Part shown: one piece after another, positions 1 through 7,655 of the stretch | How positions within the stretch are numbered: the stretch's first letter is position 1 | How the letters are laid out: every line of letters begins with the position of its first letter | NCBI GenBank assembly: GCA_018701055.1 | Contig: JABIUH010000087.1 | Coordinates: 1-8,946, forward strand | Length of the DNA: 8,946 nt | Reading direction: 5' to 3' | Source: Woeseia sp. | Lineage (GTDB): Bacteria; Pseudomonadota; Gammaproteobacteria; Steroidobacterales; Woeseiaceae | Position numbers and translations under genes: made by a program | The notes under the pieces: generated by a model | What the model was told of the DNA's origin: nothing | Database searches by the model: none | What the model saw: only the letters and a program-made list of their open reading frames with translations

Positions 1-675
1 ATTCGCCTCAATGCCGTGATCCCGATTCCATATGTAGAAACCGTCGCCGCTGGACGAGCGCGCGAAGTTGATACTGACGTCCAACTCCAACATTTTTGCG
101 TGAGCGGAATTGAGCGAATAGGAAAGGCTATTTAGCTGGGTCATTTGTTCGAAGGGTGTTAGCAAGCCAAAGCCAACAATGTCGAACAAGGTTACTGCGC
201 GACTGGCGACATAGTTAATGCCATATCTGCGCACCATTTTTTCGACAATCTGTGTTTCAACCGAATTATCACTGAGCGCTTGGCGTAGTGGAATGAATTT
301 GGGCTCAATTTCCAACAAGCGAGCAACCTTCTGCATTTGTGAAAGCTTAAGCTGCCGGTCACCAGAAATTAGCTCGGTAATGAATTGTACCGATACCTGC
401 TGTTGCATCCTGACGTCGCCAGCGGGTGCTGCCATATACTCAGCGATGGCGTAGTGGGGGACGACCAATACGAGAATACCGTCGTCCATCGGGCACCAAC
501 TCAATATGCTGTTTTGCCCAAGAGCCCATTCCGTGTGCAGACAGCGCTCTAGATGTACTAAATTGCTGCGCTGCCGAAGCCCCATTTCATTGGCAAAGCC
601 GGCAAGTTGATCCAGGTACGGAGAATAGTTTGCGATTCGCCGAATGCCTGATTGCGAAAGGTCGTCAAATTCCAT
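1..675 (-). CDS. Class III nucleotidyl-cyclase-like protein, partial (C-terminus beyond the window)
   Basis: Reading the minus strand from the ATG at 675-673 gives 225 codons without a stop, running off the left edge. An in-frame TAG lies ten codons upstream with no other ATG between, so this start is well defined, although no clear Shine-Dalgarno precedes it. Residues 1-140 are an N-terminal region I do not recognise (begins MEFDDLSQSGIRR). From about residue 158 the sequence resembles the start of a class III adenylate/guanylate cyclase domain: TLFDIVGFG (Asp165) followed about 45 residues later by SSGDGFYIW (Asp211). In that family these two aspartates bind the metals of the NTP. The substrate- and transition-state-binding residues would be in the missing part, so it cannot be said whether the protein is catalytic or makes cAMP or cGMP. 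It is transcribed divergently from the dehydratase gene. Partly overlapping plus-strand open frames at 218-454 and 426-770 show no recognisable protein character and are regarded as shadows. Confidence 0.72.
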   Translation of the reverse strand, partial: MEFDDLSQSGIRRIANYSPYLDQLAGFANEMGLRQRSNLVHLERCLHTEWALGQNSILSWCPMDDGILVLVVPHYAIAEYMAAPAGDVRMQQQVSVQFITELISGDRQLKLSQMQKVARLLEIEPKFIPLRQALSDNSVETQIVEKMVRRYGINYVASRAVTLFDIVGFGLLTPFEQMTQLNSLSYSLNSAHAKMLELDVSINFARSSSGDGFYIWNRDHGIEAN

Positions 676-753
676 TAAGTTGCCAGATGCACCGAAATCA
701 CTGCCCTAGTGTTATCGATGTGGTGCAGGTAGGGGTATCCTTGCCGAAAGTAA

Positions 754-782
754 TCAACAAATTCAACTAGTGCAAGTATTAT
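754..782 (+). promoter_or_regulatory. Candidate sigma70-type promoter in the divergent intergenic region
   Basis: TATTAT at 777-782 matches the -10 consensus at five of six bases, and TCAACA at 754-759, 17 bases upstream, matches the -35 consensus at four of six. Transcription would begin near 789 and leave a leader of roughly 80 bases before the dehydratase gene. The rest of the 192-base gap (676-867) shows no convincing terminator or operator. The minus-strand gene presumably also has its promoter here, but I cannot pick it out. Confidence 0.3.
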
Positions 783-839
783 CAAGAACATGCCGTAGGT
801 GCTTCAAATCTCAGCCAAGGCCTATAAAAGGAAAATCCG

Positions 840-875
840 ATGCTTTACATAATGTTGGCGCAATATATTGAATGA
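840..875 (+). CDS. Possible 11-codon leader ORF overlapping the dehydratase start
   Basis: ATG at 840 encodes MLYIMLAQYIE and stops with TGA at 873-875. AAAGGA at 827-832 lies seven bases ahead of this ATG, which is a better ribosome binding site than anything in front of the downstream gene. The main dehydratase frame is offset by one base (+1) and is closed upstream by TAA at 850-852; it begins at TTG 868, inside this small ORF. The small ORF could be a leader that delivers ribosomes to the TTG by coupling, or the remnant of the true start if one base has been lost or gained here. Nothing shows that the peptide itself matters. Confidence 0.25.
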   Translation: MLYIMLAQYIE

Positions 876-1851
876 AATTCGCGCCGAGGCGCCGCAGATT
901 GACGATGTTCGACGCTTAAGAGATGAGCTCCGCGCCTGGTTGGTTGAGACGCCAGTCATTCACTGCAGAAATCTTGAGCGACAGCTCGGCAATGATATCG
1001 AAATTTGGGGCAAGCTTGAGTTCCTCCAAAAAACCGGGACATTCAAAACGCGCGGTGCTCTCGCGACTGTCTTAGGATTGACTGATGGTGAGCTTGCGGC
1101 AGGTATTACGGCAGTAAGTGCTGGCAATCATGCGATTGCCGCAGCCTTTGCGGCCAAGGCAATCGGTACCACGGCAAAGGTCGTCATGATGCGAAGTGCG
1201 AACCCCGCTCGTGTTGCGGCCTGCAAAGCTTACGGTGCCGAAGTTATTATGAGCGATGACGCACATTCAGCTTTCGCGTTAGCAGAGAAAATTCAGCGCG
1301 ATGAGGGGCGTTTCTTTGTGCACCCATTTGAGGGTGAGACTGTTGTTTCTGGCACGGCGACGGTCGGCCTGGAAATTTGCGAACAGATTGGCGCGTTTGA
1401 TGCGCTAATCTGCCCAATAGGCGGCGGCGGACTTTGCGCCGGCGTGTCCAGCGCTGTCAAACAACTCAACCCGGACTGCGAAGTATTTGGTGTAGAACCA
1501 ACGGGCGCTGATTCAATGCGGTTAAGCTTTCTTCAGGGGAAGGCTACGCGGGTTGAGGAGGTCAACACAATTGCGGATAGCCTGGGAGCGCCGTTTGCGT
1601 TGCCGTACTCCTTTAGCGTATGCCATCAAAATGTCGATGAGCTAGTCATGGTTGATGATGATGCGTTACGCGATTCGATGGGATTGTTGTTCCGAGAAAT
1701 GAAACTTGCGGTGGAGCCGGCTTGTGCAGCGACGACTGCCGCAATTAGCGGCCCGCTGAAAGAACGACTATCCGGCAAGAAAGTTGTGTTGGTGTTTTGT
1801 GGCAGCAATATTGATGCACAAACTTACCTGCGACTGGCGTATCTCACGTGA
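868..1851 (+). CDS. PLP-dependent threonine/serine dehydratase-like ammonia-lyase
   Basis: The protein has 327 residues and the fold-type II PLP enzyme motifs in order: KTGTFKTRGA with the Schiff-base lysine Lys60, the substrate loop SAGNHA (residues 84-89), the phosphate-binding loop GGGGLCAG (185-192) and CGSNID near the end, whose Ser313 is placed to contact the pyridine nitrogen. Such enzymes deaminate threonine, serine or 3-hydroxyaspartate to a 2-oxo acid plus ammonia in the cytoplasm. The loop has Ala where serine racemases carry a catalytic serine (SSGNH), favouring a dehydratase over a racemase. The usual Gln after SAGNHA is Ile here, so the substrate is uncertain. There is no C-terminal ACT domain, unlike biosynthetic IlvA, so allosteric control by isoleucine is unlikely. 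The start is TTG at 868 because the frame is closed at 850-852 and no ATG follows in the N-terminal region; no good Shine-Dalgarno is present. Its stop overlaps the next gene by four bases, indicating translational coupling. Confidence 0.85.
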   Translation: MNEIRAEAPQIDDVRRLRDELRAWLVETPVIHCRNLERQLGNDIEIWGKLEFLQKTGTFKTRGALATVLGLTDGELAAGITAVSAGNHAIAAAFAAKAIGTTAKVVMMRSANPARVAACKAYGAEVIMSDDAHSAFALAEKIQRDEGRFFVHPFEGETVVSGTATVGLEICEQIGAFDALICPIGGGGLCAGVSSAVKQLNPDCEVFGVEPTGADSMRLSFLQGKATRVEEVNTIADSLGAPFALPYSFSVCHQNVDELVMVDDDALRDSMGLLFREMKLAVEPACAATTAAISGPLKERLSGKKVVLVFCGSNIDAQTYLRLAYLT

Positions 1852-3239
1852 AGGTACTGGACGAGCTTAAAACGATTGTTGGTTCAGGCAATTGGACAGA
1901 TGATGCCGGGGAGCTAGAGCCAAATCTTCGGGAATGGCGCGACATGTGGGTGGGGCGCACGCCGTTAATGGTGTCGCCAGACTCGACAGAGAAAGTTGCG
2001 GCCGTTGTCCGAGCTTGCAACGAATCGCGCACGGCTATCGTGCCGCAAGGGGGTAACACAGGCTTGTGTGGTGGGGCGATACCCGACAACAGCGGTGAGC
2101 AGATACTGTTGTCATTATCCAAAATGAATCGAGTTCGATCGATCTCGCCCAACGATCATTCCATATCCGTTGACGCTGGGTGCACGCTTGCGAGCATTCA
2201 GAGTGCCGCTTCTGACGCTGATCGATTTTTTCCGCTGAGTCTTGCCGCCGAAGGCAGCTGCCAGATTGGCGGTAACTTGTCGACGAACGCTGGTGGTATC
2301 AATGTATTACGCTATGGCACTGCACGTAGTCTGGCTTTGGGCTTAGAAGTCGTGCTTCCGGACGGATCTATTTGGAATGGTTTACGCTCGCTCCGAAAAG
2401 ACACTTCTGGATATGATTTGAAGCAGTTTTTTATCGGCGCCGAAGGCACGCTCGGGGTTATCACCGCCGCGAATCTAAGACTCTTTCCGACAATAAAAAA
2501 TTCACAAACCGCATTAATCGCGATTAACTCACCAAGTGCTGCGGTTGATATGTATGCGACGTTACGCGAAAACCTCGGTGACCAGGTACAAGCATTCGAA
2601 TTGATCCCGCATCTGGCAATGAAGTTTGTTCAGGAGCACATTCCCTCATGCAGTATCCCGGGCATCGAACCATCCGAGTGGTATGTTTTGATGGAATCGT
2701 CGGATCTGGGCAATGACGAAATGCTATTGCGTGAACTCAGTAGCCAAATTGAGTCCGGTCTTGCAACCGACGCTGTGCTGGCTAAAAACCGGAGTGAAAG
2801 TGCATCATTGTGGCGGATTCGCCATTCAATTTCGGAAGCGCAAAAAAGAGAAGGTGCAAGCCTCAAACATGATGTGGCGGTACCCATAGGGTCGGTAGGA
2901 TCGTTCATTCGTAAGGCGGTCGCAGCGGTCGAAGAATATCTGCCAGGAATACGACCCGTACCTTTTGGTCACATCGGCGATGGCAATATTCATTTCAATC
3001 TCAGCCAGCCCGAAGAGTTGCAACCCGAGACCTTCTATCAGCAGCGCGAAGCTTTGGCGTCAATTGTGTACGATATCGTCGTTGATCACGCCGGCACTAT
3101 TAGTGCAGAACACGGTATTGGTCAGGCAAAGAAGGAGCATCTTTTGCATTATCGTGGCGACTTGGAAGTGGGCCTCATGCGAGCGATTAAAGATACGCTG
3201 GACCCGAATAACATCATGAATCCGGGAAAGTTATTATGA
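1848..3239 (+). CDS. FAD-binding 2-hydroxyacid dehydrogenase (GlcD / D-2-hydroxyglutarate dehydrogenase family)
   Basis: The protein has 463 residues, the usual length for this family, and starts with GTG in a GTGA overlap with the preceding dehydratase. The N-terminal half is a PCMH/VAO-type FAD-binding domain with PQGGNTGLCGGA (66-77), an IGGNLSTNAGG stretch and FIGAEGTLGVIT. The C-terminal half is the FAD-oxidase C domain, with GHIGDGNIH (His375 and His382) and AEHGIGQAKK (Glu421), residues that bind the divalent metal in D-2-hydroxyglutarate dehydrogenases, followed by NPGKLL at the end. Such enzymes oxidise D-2-hydroxyglutarate, D-lactate or related D-2-hydroxyacids to 2-oxo acids and pass electrons to a flavoprotein or quinone. 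No iron-sulfur subunit is encoded beside it, unlike the GlcDEF complex. Co-translation with a dehydratase that makes 2-oxo acids suggests a shared amino-acid or hydroxyacid pathway; the precise substrate cannot be fixed from sequence. Confidence 0.88.
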   Translation: MKVLDELKTIVGSGNWTDDAGELEPNLREWRDMWVGRTPLMVSPDSTEKVAAVVRACNESRTAIVPQGGNTGLCGGAIPDNSGEQILLSLSKMNRVRSISPNDHSISVDAGCTLASIQSAASDADRFFPLSLAAEGSCQIGGNLSTNAGGINVLRYGTARSLALGLEVVLPDGSIWNGLRSLRKDTSGYDLKQFFIGAEGTLGVITAANLRLFPTIKNSQTALIAINSPSAAVDMYATLRENLGDQVQAFELIPHLAMKFVQEHIPSCSIPGIEPSEWYVLMESSDLGNDEMLLRELSSQIESGLATDAVLAKNRSESASLWRIRHSISEAQKREGASLKHDVAVPIGSVGSFIRKAVAAVEEYLPGIRPVPFGHIGDGNIHFNLSQPEELQPETFYQQREALASIVYDIVVDHAGTISAEHGIGQAKKEHLLHYRGDLEVGLMRAIKDTLDPNNIMNPGKLL

Positions 3240-3252
3240 CGACCAGTTCCGA

Positions 3253-3279
3253 TTGAAATCTAGAGCATCAGGCTAGAAT
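3253..3279 (+). promoter_or_regulatory. Weak candidate promoter for the kinase gene
   Basis: TAGAAT at 3274-3279 is one base from the -10 consensus and TTGAAA at 3253-3258 one base from the -35 consensus, but the spacer is only 15 bases, shorter than usual. If used, transcription would begin at about 3286, three bases before the ATG at 3289, giving an essentially leaderless message. That would fit the lack of any Shine-Dalgarno in front of this start. The alternative is read-through from the two genes upstream, which end 49 bases earlier with no terminator visible. Confidence 0.25.
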
Positions 3280-3288
3280 ACGCGCAAT

Positions 3289-5913
3289 ATGAGTGTGGAA
3301 AGCGACAATTCGAACGCCAAAAGTTATGCGAACCAGCTTTCCACATTGGAGAGCCGTTTAGAGGGGCATGCCGATGGTGAAGCGATGCTGGGTGACCTTG
3401 GCATCGCTATGCGGTCATTATTGTCAAGCAATGGTGAGAGCGAAGCGCATATTCGCGATTTGTTGCAAAAGCGGTATGTCGGCGGGCACCTCCGCCAGGA
3501 AACTTTCGAACTTGTGCAGAACCTACTGGGCAAAATTGTAACGGAAGAGGCCGTGCGTGCGCCGTTGCCAAAGTCGAGCGCAGCCGCCGATGAAATATTT
3601 GCTGCCTCTGCTGTTGAGGAAGTTTTTGCTGCAACGGCCGTGATTGAGGACCAGGCTCAAGCGCAGGCAGAAGCCCAAGCCCTGGAACAAACTCACGTAA
3701 AACGAACAGTCGTGGTTGCGGTGGCGTCGGAACCTGTTGCGATAGAACAGCCCAAGTTAGGCTCTGTTTTACGCGATCGTTTCCTGCTCAAAGAGCAGGT
3801 TTCAGAAGGCAGCATGGGCATCGTCTATAAGGCATTGGATCGCCGCCTTGCGGAAACTGGGCAAGAAGATGCCTACGTAGCGATCAAAGTGTTGAGCACA
3901 CCATTGTGTCGAAACGGAGCGGCACTAAGAGTATTACAACAAGAGGCGGCAAAGGGACGCGGCCTAACGCACCCGAACATTGTTCGGTTTATCGACCTGG
4001 ATCGAGAAGATAGTCTGTATTTTATAGTGATGGAGTGGCTTGAGGGACGCTCACTATCGAAAATTCTTGACGACAACGGCGGCAATGCCCTAGACGTTGA
4101 CACAGCGCTGGATATTGTGCGACAGACCGGTGGTGCACTCGACTACGCACACAAACGCGGCGTTGTTCACGCGGATGTGAAACCCGGCAATTTAATTATC
4201 ACGCCCGCCGGAGAAGTGAAATTGATCGACTTCGGCGTGGCACGGGTGCGACAGAAAGAGAATGAAGGCAAGTCGCGCGCTGAGCTTGCCGTGAATGAAA
4301 GTGGCACGCCGGCATATTCAAGTATGCAAGTCTTGACTGGCGAAGATCCCGCACCTGCAGACGATGTGTTTTCGCTCGCCTGTTTGTTTTATCGTTTGGT
4401 TGCTGGTTATCGAGTATATGGTCCAAGAAATGCGGCTCAGGCCGCCGAAGATGGAATGGAACCACAGCGACCACAAGCGTTAAGTGCCGCACAATGGCAG
4501 CCACTGAAAAAGGCCTTGTCATACTCGCGAGTGACCCGATTCGAATCGCCCAAGGCATTCATAAATGCGCTGTGTGGAAAGTCGAGCGCTGTGTTACCAG
4601 CAGGTGGAAAAAATCCACAACGGAATGAGCCGGTGACGGAAGTACCTGATATTCGTTCCGCACAACCCGTCGTCGTACCACCGCCAGCGACGATCTCAAT
4701 ACCGAACCAAGCAGCTCAGCCTGCGTTAGCGCCTGCAGCAGCCCCGCTAGAAATACCAGCAGCGATTGCGCGAGTTGAAGAGCCAGTCGTGGCAAAACCG
4801 CCAGCAAGTTCTGATTTCGTTGCACCCATGCGTGCGGAAAGCGATTCGATAATGTACGAACTCAGCGAAGGCGATATGGGGCGATCGTACTTCGGCATTA
4901 CAATGTTCATATTATTCGCGATCGGAATAGGTTTTATCGCGACGCAAGTGGATTGGGTTGATCGTATCGGACAGGCAATCGAGACCGGTGACGTTTCTCC
5001 GATCGCTGAAGTTTTGACCGCTGCTCCAGAAATTATCGACGCGCCTGTTATCGATGAGTCGGAAGTCATTGTCGAGGACAGTACCGGCGATGGTGCGGAG
5101 CTTGTAGATCAACCGACAGCGATTATCGAAGCAGCAACTGCGGCAGAGGTTATCGATTGGTCTTCACTACCGAGCCCGACTTCGATCGTTAACCTGGCTG
5201 GCAGTAGCGGGAATAGCGACTTGGTCAATCTATCCATTCGTGAAGACGCCGGCGACGCCATCGTCGATTTTGTTAGAGGCGATGCGACGAGTGAACTGAC
5301 AATCGTGTTGACCGAAACGCGTTTCAGCGGCAACCGTTCGCCGTTGGTTGCAGGTCAGTATGCGCTCGAGAACAATGGTAAAATTTCATTCAAAGCGGGT
5401 CAAGATCGGGTCCGTACCACAATTTCCATGCGCTCGAACCCTGTTCGAGAAACGGATCATCAAGTCCAGTTAACGGTAACGAAGTTGGGGGAACGCGACC
5501 GCGCACTTGCGACCCTGCAGCTGCAACTTGAAGACGATGATCTGCGAGCGTTCGAAGAGGGCTTGCCAATCAATACGGTCGCTTTCGCGGTGAACCAAAT
5601 TTCAGTTCAGGAATATGATCCTGCTGCGCAAATTGATGTGCTGCGCTATAACCCCGACAACACTACGCTCGAAGTTGCGTACGACTATACGGATGTAACC
5701 GCATCGGCCGGCCAGGATTACTTCGTTCCAGATATAACGGTGGTGTACTTTGCACCCGGGCAGCGGATGGCGCGCATTATTATTCCGCTAGGGCAGGATG
5801 CAAGGGAGGAGTCGGATGAGGCCTTCATGCTTGAGCTGGAAACCCCGGTGTCAGCAGCTAGCGAAAATCTTTTTTCGCAAATCGCGGTTATGATTAGGGA
5901 CGATGATACGTAG
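3289..5913 (+). CDS. Membrane-anchored Ser/Thr protein kinase with C-terminal Calx-beta-like domains
   Basis: The protein has 874 residues. Residues 1-90 are a probably helical segment I do not recognise, followed by an Ala/Glu/Gln-rich linker to about 155. Residues 157-430 are a Hanks-type kinase: glycine loop SEGSMG (172-177, first Gly replaced by Ser), ATP-anchoring Lys200 in VAIK, Glu219 in the C helix, HADVKPGN (294-301) with catalytic Asp296, Asn301, and DFG at 314-316. The Arg of HRD is Ala295, and the APE motif is degenerate (GTPAYSS). Catalytic and metal-binding residues are intact, so it is probably active. A Pro/Ala-rich linker leads to a hydrophobic helix at about 534-552, predicted N-in/C-out. 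Residues 630-874 hold two Calx-beta-like repeats, each ending in a DDD motif; the second is clear (SAGQDYFVPD, then VYFAPGQ, EESDEAFMLELETP, RDDDT). Calx-beta modules bind calcium or mediate adhesion, so this looks like a receptor-type kinase sensing an envelope signal. No phosphatase or obvious substrate gene is adjacent. Confidence 0.87.
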   Translation: MSVESDNSNAKSYANQLSTLESRLEGHADGEAMLGDLGIAMRSLLSSNGESEAHIRDLLQKRYVGGHLRQETFELVQNLLGKIVTEEAVRAPLPKSSAAADEIFAASAVEEVFAATAVIEDQAQAQAEAQALEQTHVKRTVVVAVASEPVAIEQPKLGSVLRDRFLLKEQVSEGSMGIVYKALDRRLAETGQEDAYVAIKVLSTPLCRNGAALRVLQQEAAKGRGLTHPNIVRFIDLDREDSLYFIVMEWLEGRSLSKILDDNGGNALDVDTALDIVRQTGGALDYAHKRGVVHADVKPGNLIITPAGEVKLIDFGVARVRQKENEGKSRAELAVNESGTPAYSSMQVLTGEDPAPADDVFSLACLFYRLVAGYRVYGPRNAAQAAEDGMEPQRPQALSAAQWQPLKKALSYSRVTRFESPKAFINALCGKSSAVLPAGGKNPQRNEPVTEVPDIRSAQPVVVPPPATISIPNQAAQPALAPAAAPLEIPAAIARVEEPVVAKPPASSDFVAPMRAESDSIMYELSEGDMGRSYFGITMFILFAIGIGFIATQVDWVDRIGQAIETGDVSPIAEVLTAAPEIIDAPVIDESEVIVEDSTGDGAELVDQPTAIIEAATAAEVIDWSSLPSPTSIVNLAGSSGNSDLVNLSIREDAGDAIVDFVRGDATSELTIVLTETRFSGNRSPLVAGQYALENNGKISFKAGQDRVRTTISMRSNPVRETDHQVQLTVTKLGERDRALATLQLQLEDDDLRAFEEGLPINTVAFAVNQISVQEYDPAAQIDVLRYNPDNTTLEVAYDYTDVTASAGQDYFVPDITVVYFAPGQRMARIIIPLGQDAREESDEAFMLELETPVSAASENLFSQIAVMIRDDDT

Positions 5914-5927
5914 AATCAGTTTCTACG
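5909..5927 (+). other. Hairpin spanning the kinase stop codon
   Basis: CGTAGAA (5909-5915) and TTCTACG (5921-5927) form a perfect 7-base-pair stem with a 5-base loop, and the TAG stop lies inside the left arm. The sequence that follows has no run of T, so this is not a standard intrinsic terminator. It may mark the transcript end, protect an RNA end or slow ribosomes at termination; it may also be chance. Confidence 0.35.
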
Positions 5928-5961
5928 GAATAACAATAACCAATCCCTGAGAGCTTTAGCC

Positions 5962-7647
5962 ATGGAAGAAAAAGAACTACGTCGCTACTCGCGAGTGGTG
6001 GTCGATGGTGTGGAACAAGCGCCAAGTCGAGCAATGCTCCGCGCAGTTGGATTTTCCGAAGAAGATTTCAAGCGCCCACAAATCGGTATCGCATCAACGT
6101 GGAGCATGATTACGCCCTGCAATATGCATATTCATGAGTTGGCGGAGAAAGCGGCCGCAGGTGCGGGTGCCGCTGGCGGCAAGGCAGTCATCTTCAATAC
6201 CATTACCGTTTCCGATGGCATTGCCATGGGCACACTTGGTATGCGCTATTCATTAGTCTCGAGAGAAATTATCGCGGACTCCATTGAAGCGGTAACAGGT
6301 GCAGAGGGATTTGACGGGCTCATAGCAATCGGCGGCTGTGACAAGAACATGCCTGCCTGCGTCATGGCAATGGCGCGACTGAATCGGCCATCGGTCTTTG
6401 TTTACGGCGGCACGATCAAACCCGGCGCCAAACGCCGCGACATCGTGTCGGTTTTCGAAGCGGTTGGTGCGCATGCCGGTGGCACCATTAGCGATGCGGA
6501 ATTATTGGAAGTTGAGCGTACAGCGATCCCAGGACCGGGGGCCTGCGGTGGCATGTATACCGCCAATACGATGGCATCTGCGATAGAGGCTTTGGGAATG
6601 AGTCTCGCGAATAGCTCTGCTCAAGCGGCAATTTCAGATAGTAAGGCGAACGATTGCCTGCGTGCGGGTGATGCGGTCTTGAATTTGATTAAAAAGGATA
6701 TTAAGCCGCGCGATATCATGACCCGAGAGGCGTTTGAGAACGCAATTACCGTGGTTAACGCACTGGGCGGGTCGACCAACGCCGTCATGCACCTAATGGC
6801 TATGGCACGCGAGGCCGAAGTGGAATTGACGTTGGAAGATTTCACTCGCGTCGGTAAAAAATCCCCCGTATTGGCGGATGTCCGTCCCAGTGGCAAATAT
6901 CTGATGTCGGAACTAATAGAAATTGGCGGAATTCAACCGTTGATGAAACGCCTTCTGGATCGAGGGTTGTTGCATGGGGATTGCCTAACGGTCACCGGTA
7001 AAACGCTAGGTGAGAATCTGGCGGACGTTGAAGACTATCCTGAGGGTCAATCAATCATCCGTGACTTTGACAATCCGATTAAACCCGATGGTCACCTCGT
7101 GATCATGTATGGAAATCTTGCGACCGAAGGTGCTGTGGCGAAGATTACGGGCAAAGAAGGCTTGCGGTTTGAGGGGACTGCGAAGGTTTTTCATTCGGAA
7201 GAGCTTGCCCTGCAAGCAATTCTTGACGGTAAGGTTGTTGCTGGCGATGTCATTGTCATTCGCTACGAAGGTCCGAAAGGCGGGCCCGGAATGCGTGAGA
7301 TGTTGAGTCCGACCGGCGCCATTATGGGTAAGGGATTGGGCGAAGACGTTGCATTAATCACTGACGGGCGCTTTTCGGGTGGTAGTCATGGTTTTGTTGT
7401 CGGGCATGTTTCACCGGAGGCTGCAGTGGGAGGTGCAATTGCCCTCATTGAGGACGGTGACAAAATTATCATCGATGCGCAGGAGCGGCGCATTGATCTG
7501 GAAATTTCAGAAAGTGAGTTGGAAAAGCGTCGCGCCGCCTGGGTGCGACCAAAATCCAACGTTACCACCGGGATACTCGCAAAATATCGGGCTGAGGTGG
7601 GATCTGCGTCGGAAGGAGCAGTGACAATTGCGCCACCTTGGGAGTGA
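5962..7647 (+). CDS. ilvD: Dihydroxy-acid dehydratase
   Basis: IlvD converts 2,3-dihydroxy-isovalerate and 2,3-dihydroxy-3-methylvalerate to the 2-oxo acids that become valine, leucine (and pantothenate) and isoleucine. The 561-residue protein matches the shorter class of dehydratases, not the roughly 616-residue Escherichia coli type. Three iron-sulfur cysteines are in their expected places: Cys53 in TPCNMH, Cys126 in GGCDKNMPAC and Cys195 in GACGGMYTANTM. Asp127-Lys128 follow Cys126; in this family the lysine is carbamylated and holds the magnesium. The catalytic serine is Ser472 in DGRFSGGSHG. The protein looks complete and active. The ATG at 5962 follows the kinase by 48 bases with only a weak purine stretch (GAGAG) as ribosome binding site; the N-terminus aligns well with the family, so this start is favoured. 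Sugar-acid dehydratases (Edd, arabinonate dehydratase) share the fold, but these motifs and the length fit IlvD best. Confidence 0.95.
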   Translation: MEEKELRRYSRVVVDGVEQAPSRAMLRAVGFSEEDFKRPQIGIASTWSMITPCNMHIHELAEKAAAGAGAAGGKAVIFNTITVSDGIAMGTLGMRYSLVSREIIADSIEAVTGAEGFDGLIAIGGCDKNMPACVMAMARLNRPSVFVYGGTIKPGAKRRDIVSVFEAVGAHAGGTISDAELLEVERTAIPGPGACGGMYTANTMASAIEALGMSLANSSAQAAISDSKANDCLRAGDAVLNLIKKDIKPRDIMTREAFENAITVVNALGGSTNAVMHLMAMAREAEVELTLEDFTRVGKKSPVLADVRPSGKYLMSELIEIGGIQPLMKRLLDRGLLHGDCLTVTGKTLGENLADVEDYPEGQSIIRDFDNPIKPDGHLVIMYGNLATEGAVAKITGKEGLRFEGTAKVFHSEELALQAILDGKVVAGDVIVIRYEGPKGGPGMREMLSPTGAIMGKGLGEDVALITDGRFSGGSHGFVVGHVSPEAAVGGAIALIEDGDKIIIDAQERRIDLEISESELEKRRAAWVRPKSNVTTGILAKYRAEVGSASEGAVTIAPPWE

Positions 7648-7655
7648 TGTGTTGC

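Noticed and set aside
218..770. Two overlapping plus-strand open frames left of the dehydratase
   Set aside because: The minus-strand frame here encodes a recognisable cyclase-like protein; the plus-strand frames are Cys/Ser-rich and lack family features.
3646..3690. Possible tandem repeat encoding alternating Gln-Ala
   Set aside because: It is a short low-complexity linker with irregular codons, not a DNA-level repeat.
4199..4558. 119-codon minus-strand open frame within the kinase gene
   Set aside because: It is antisense to the conserved kinase catalytic region, which fully accounts for the sequence.
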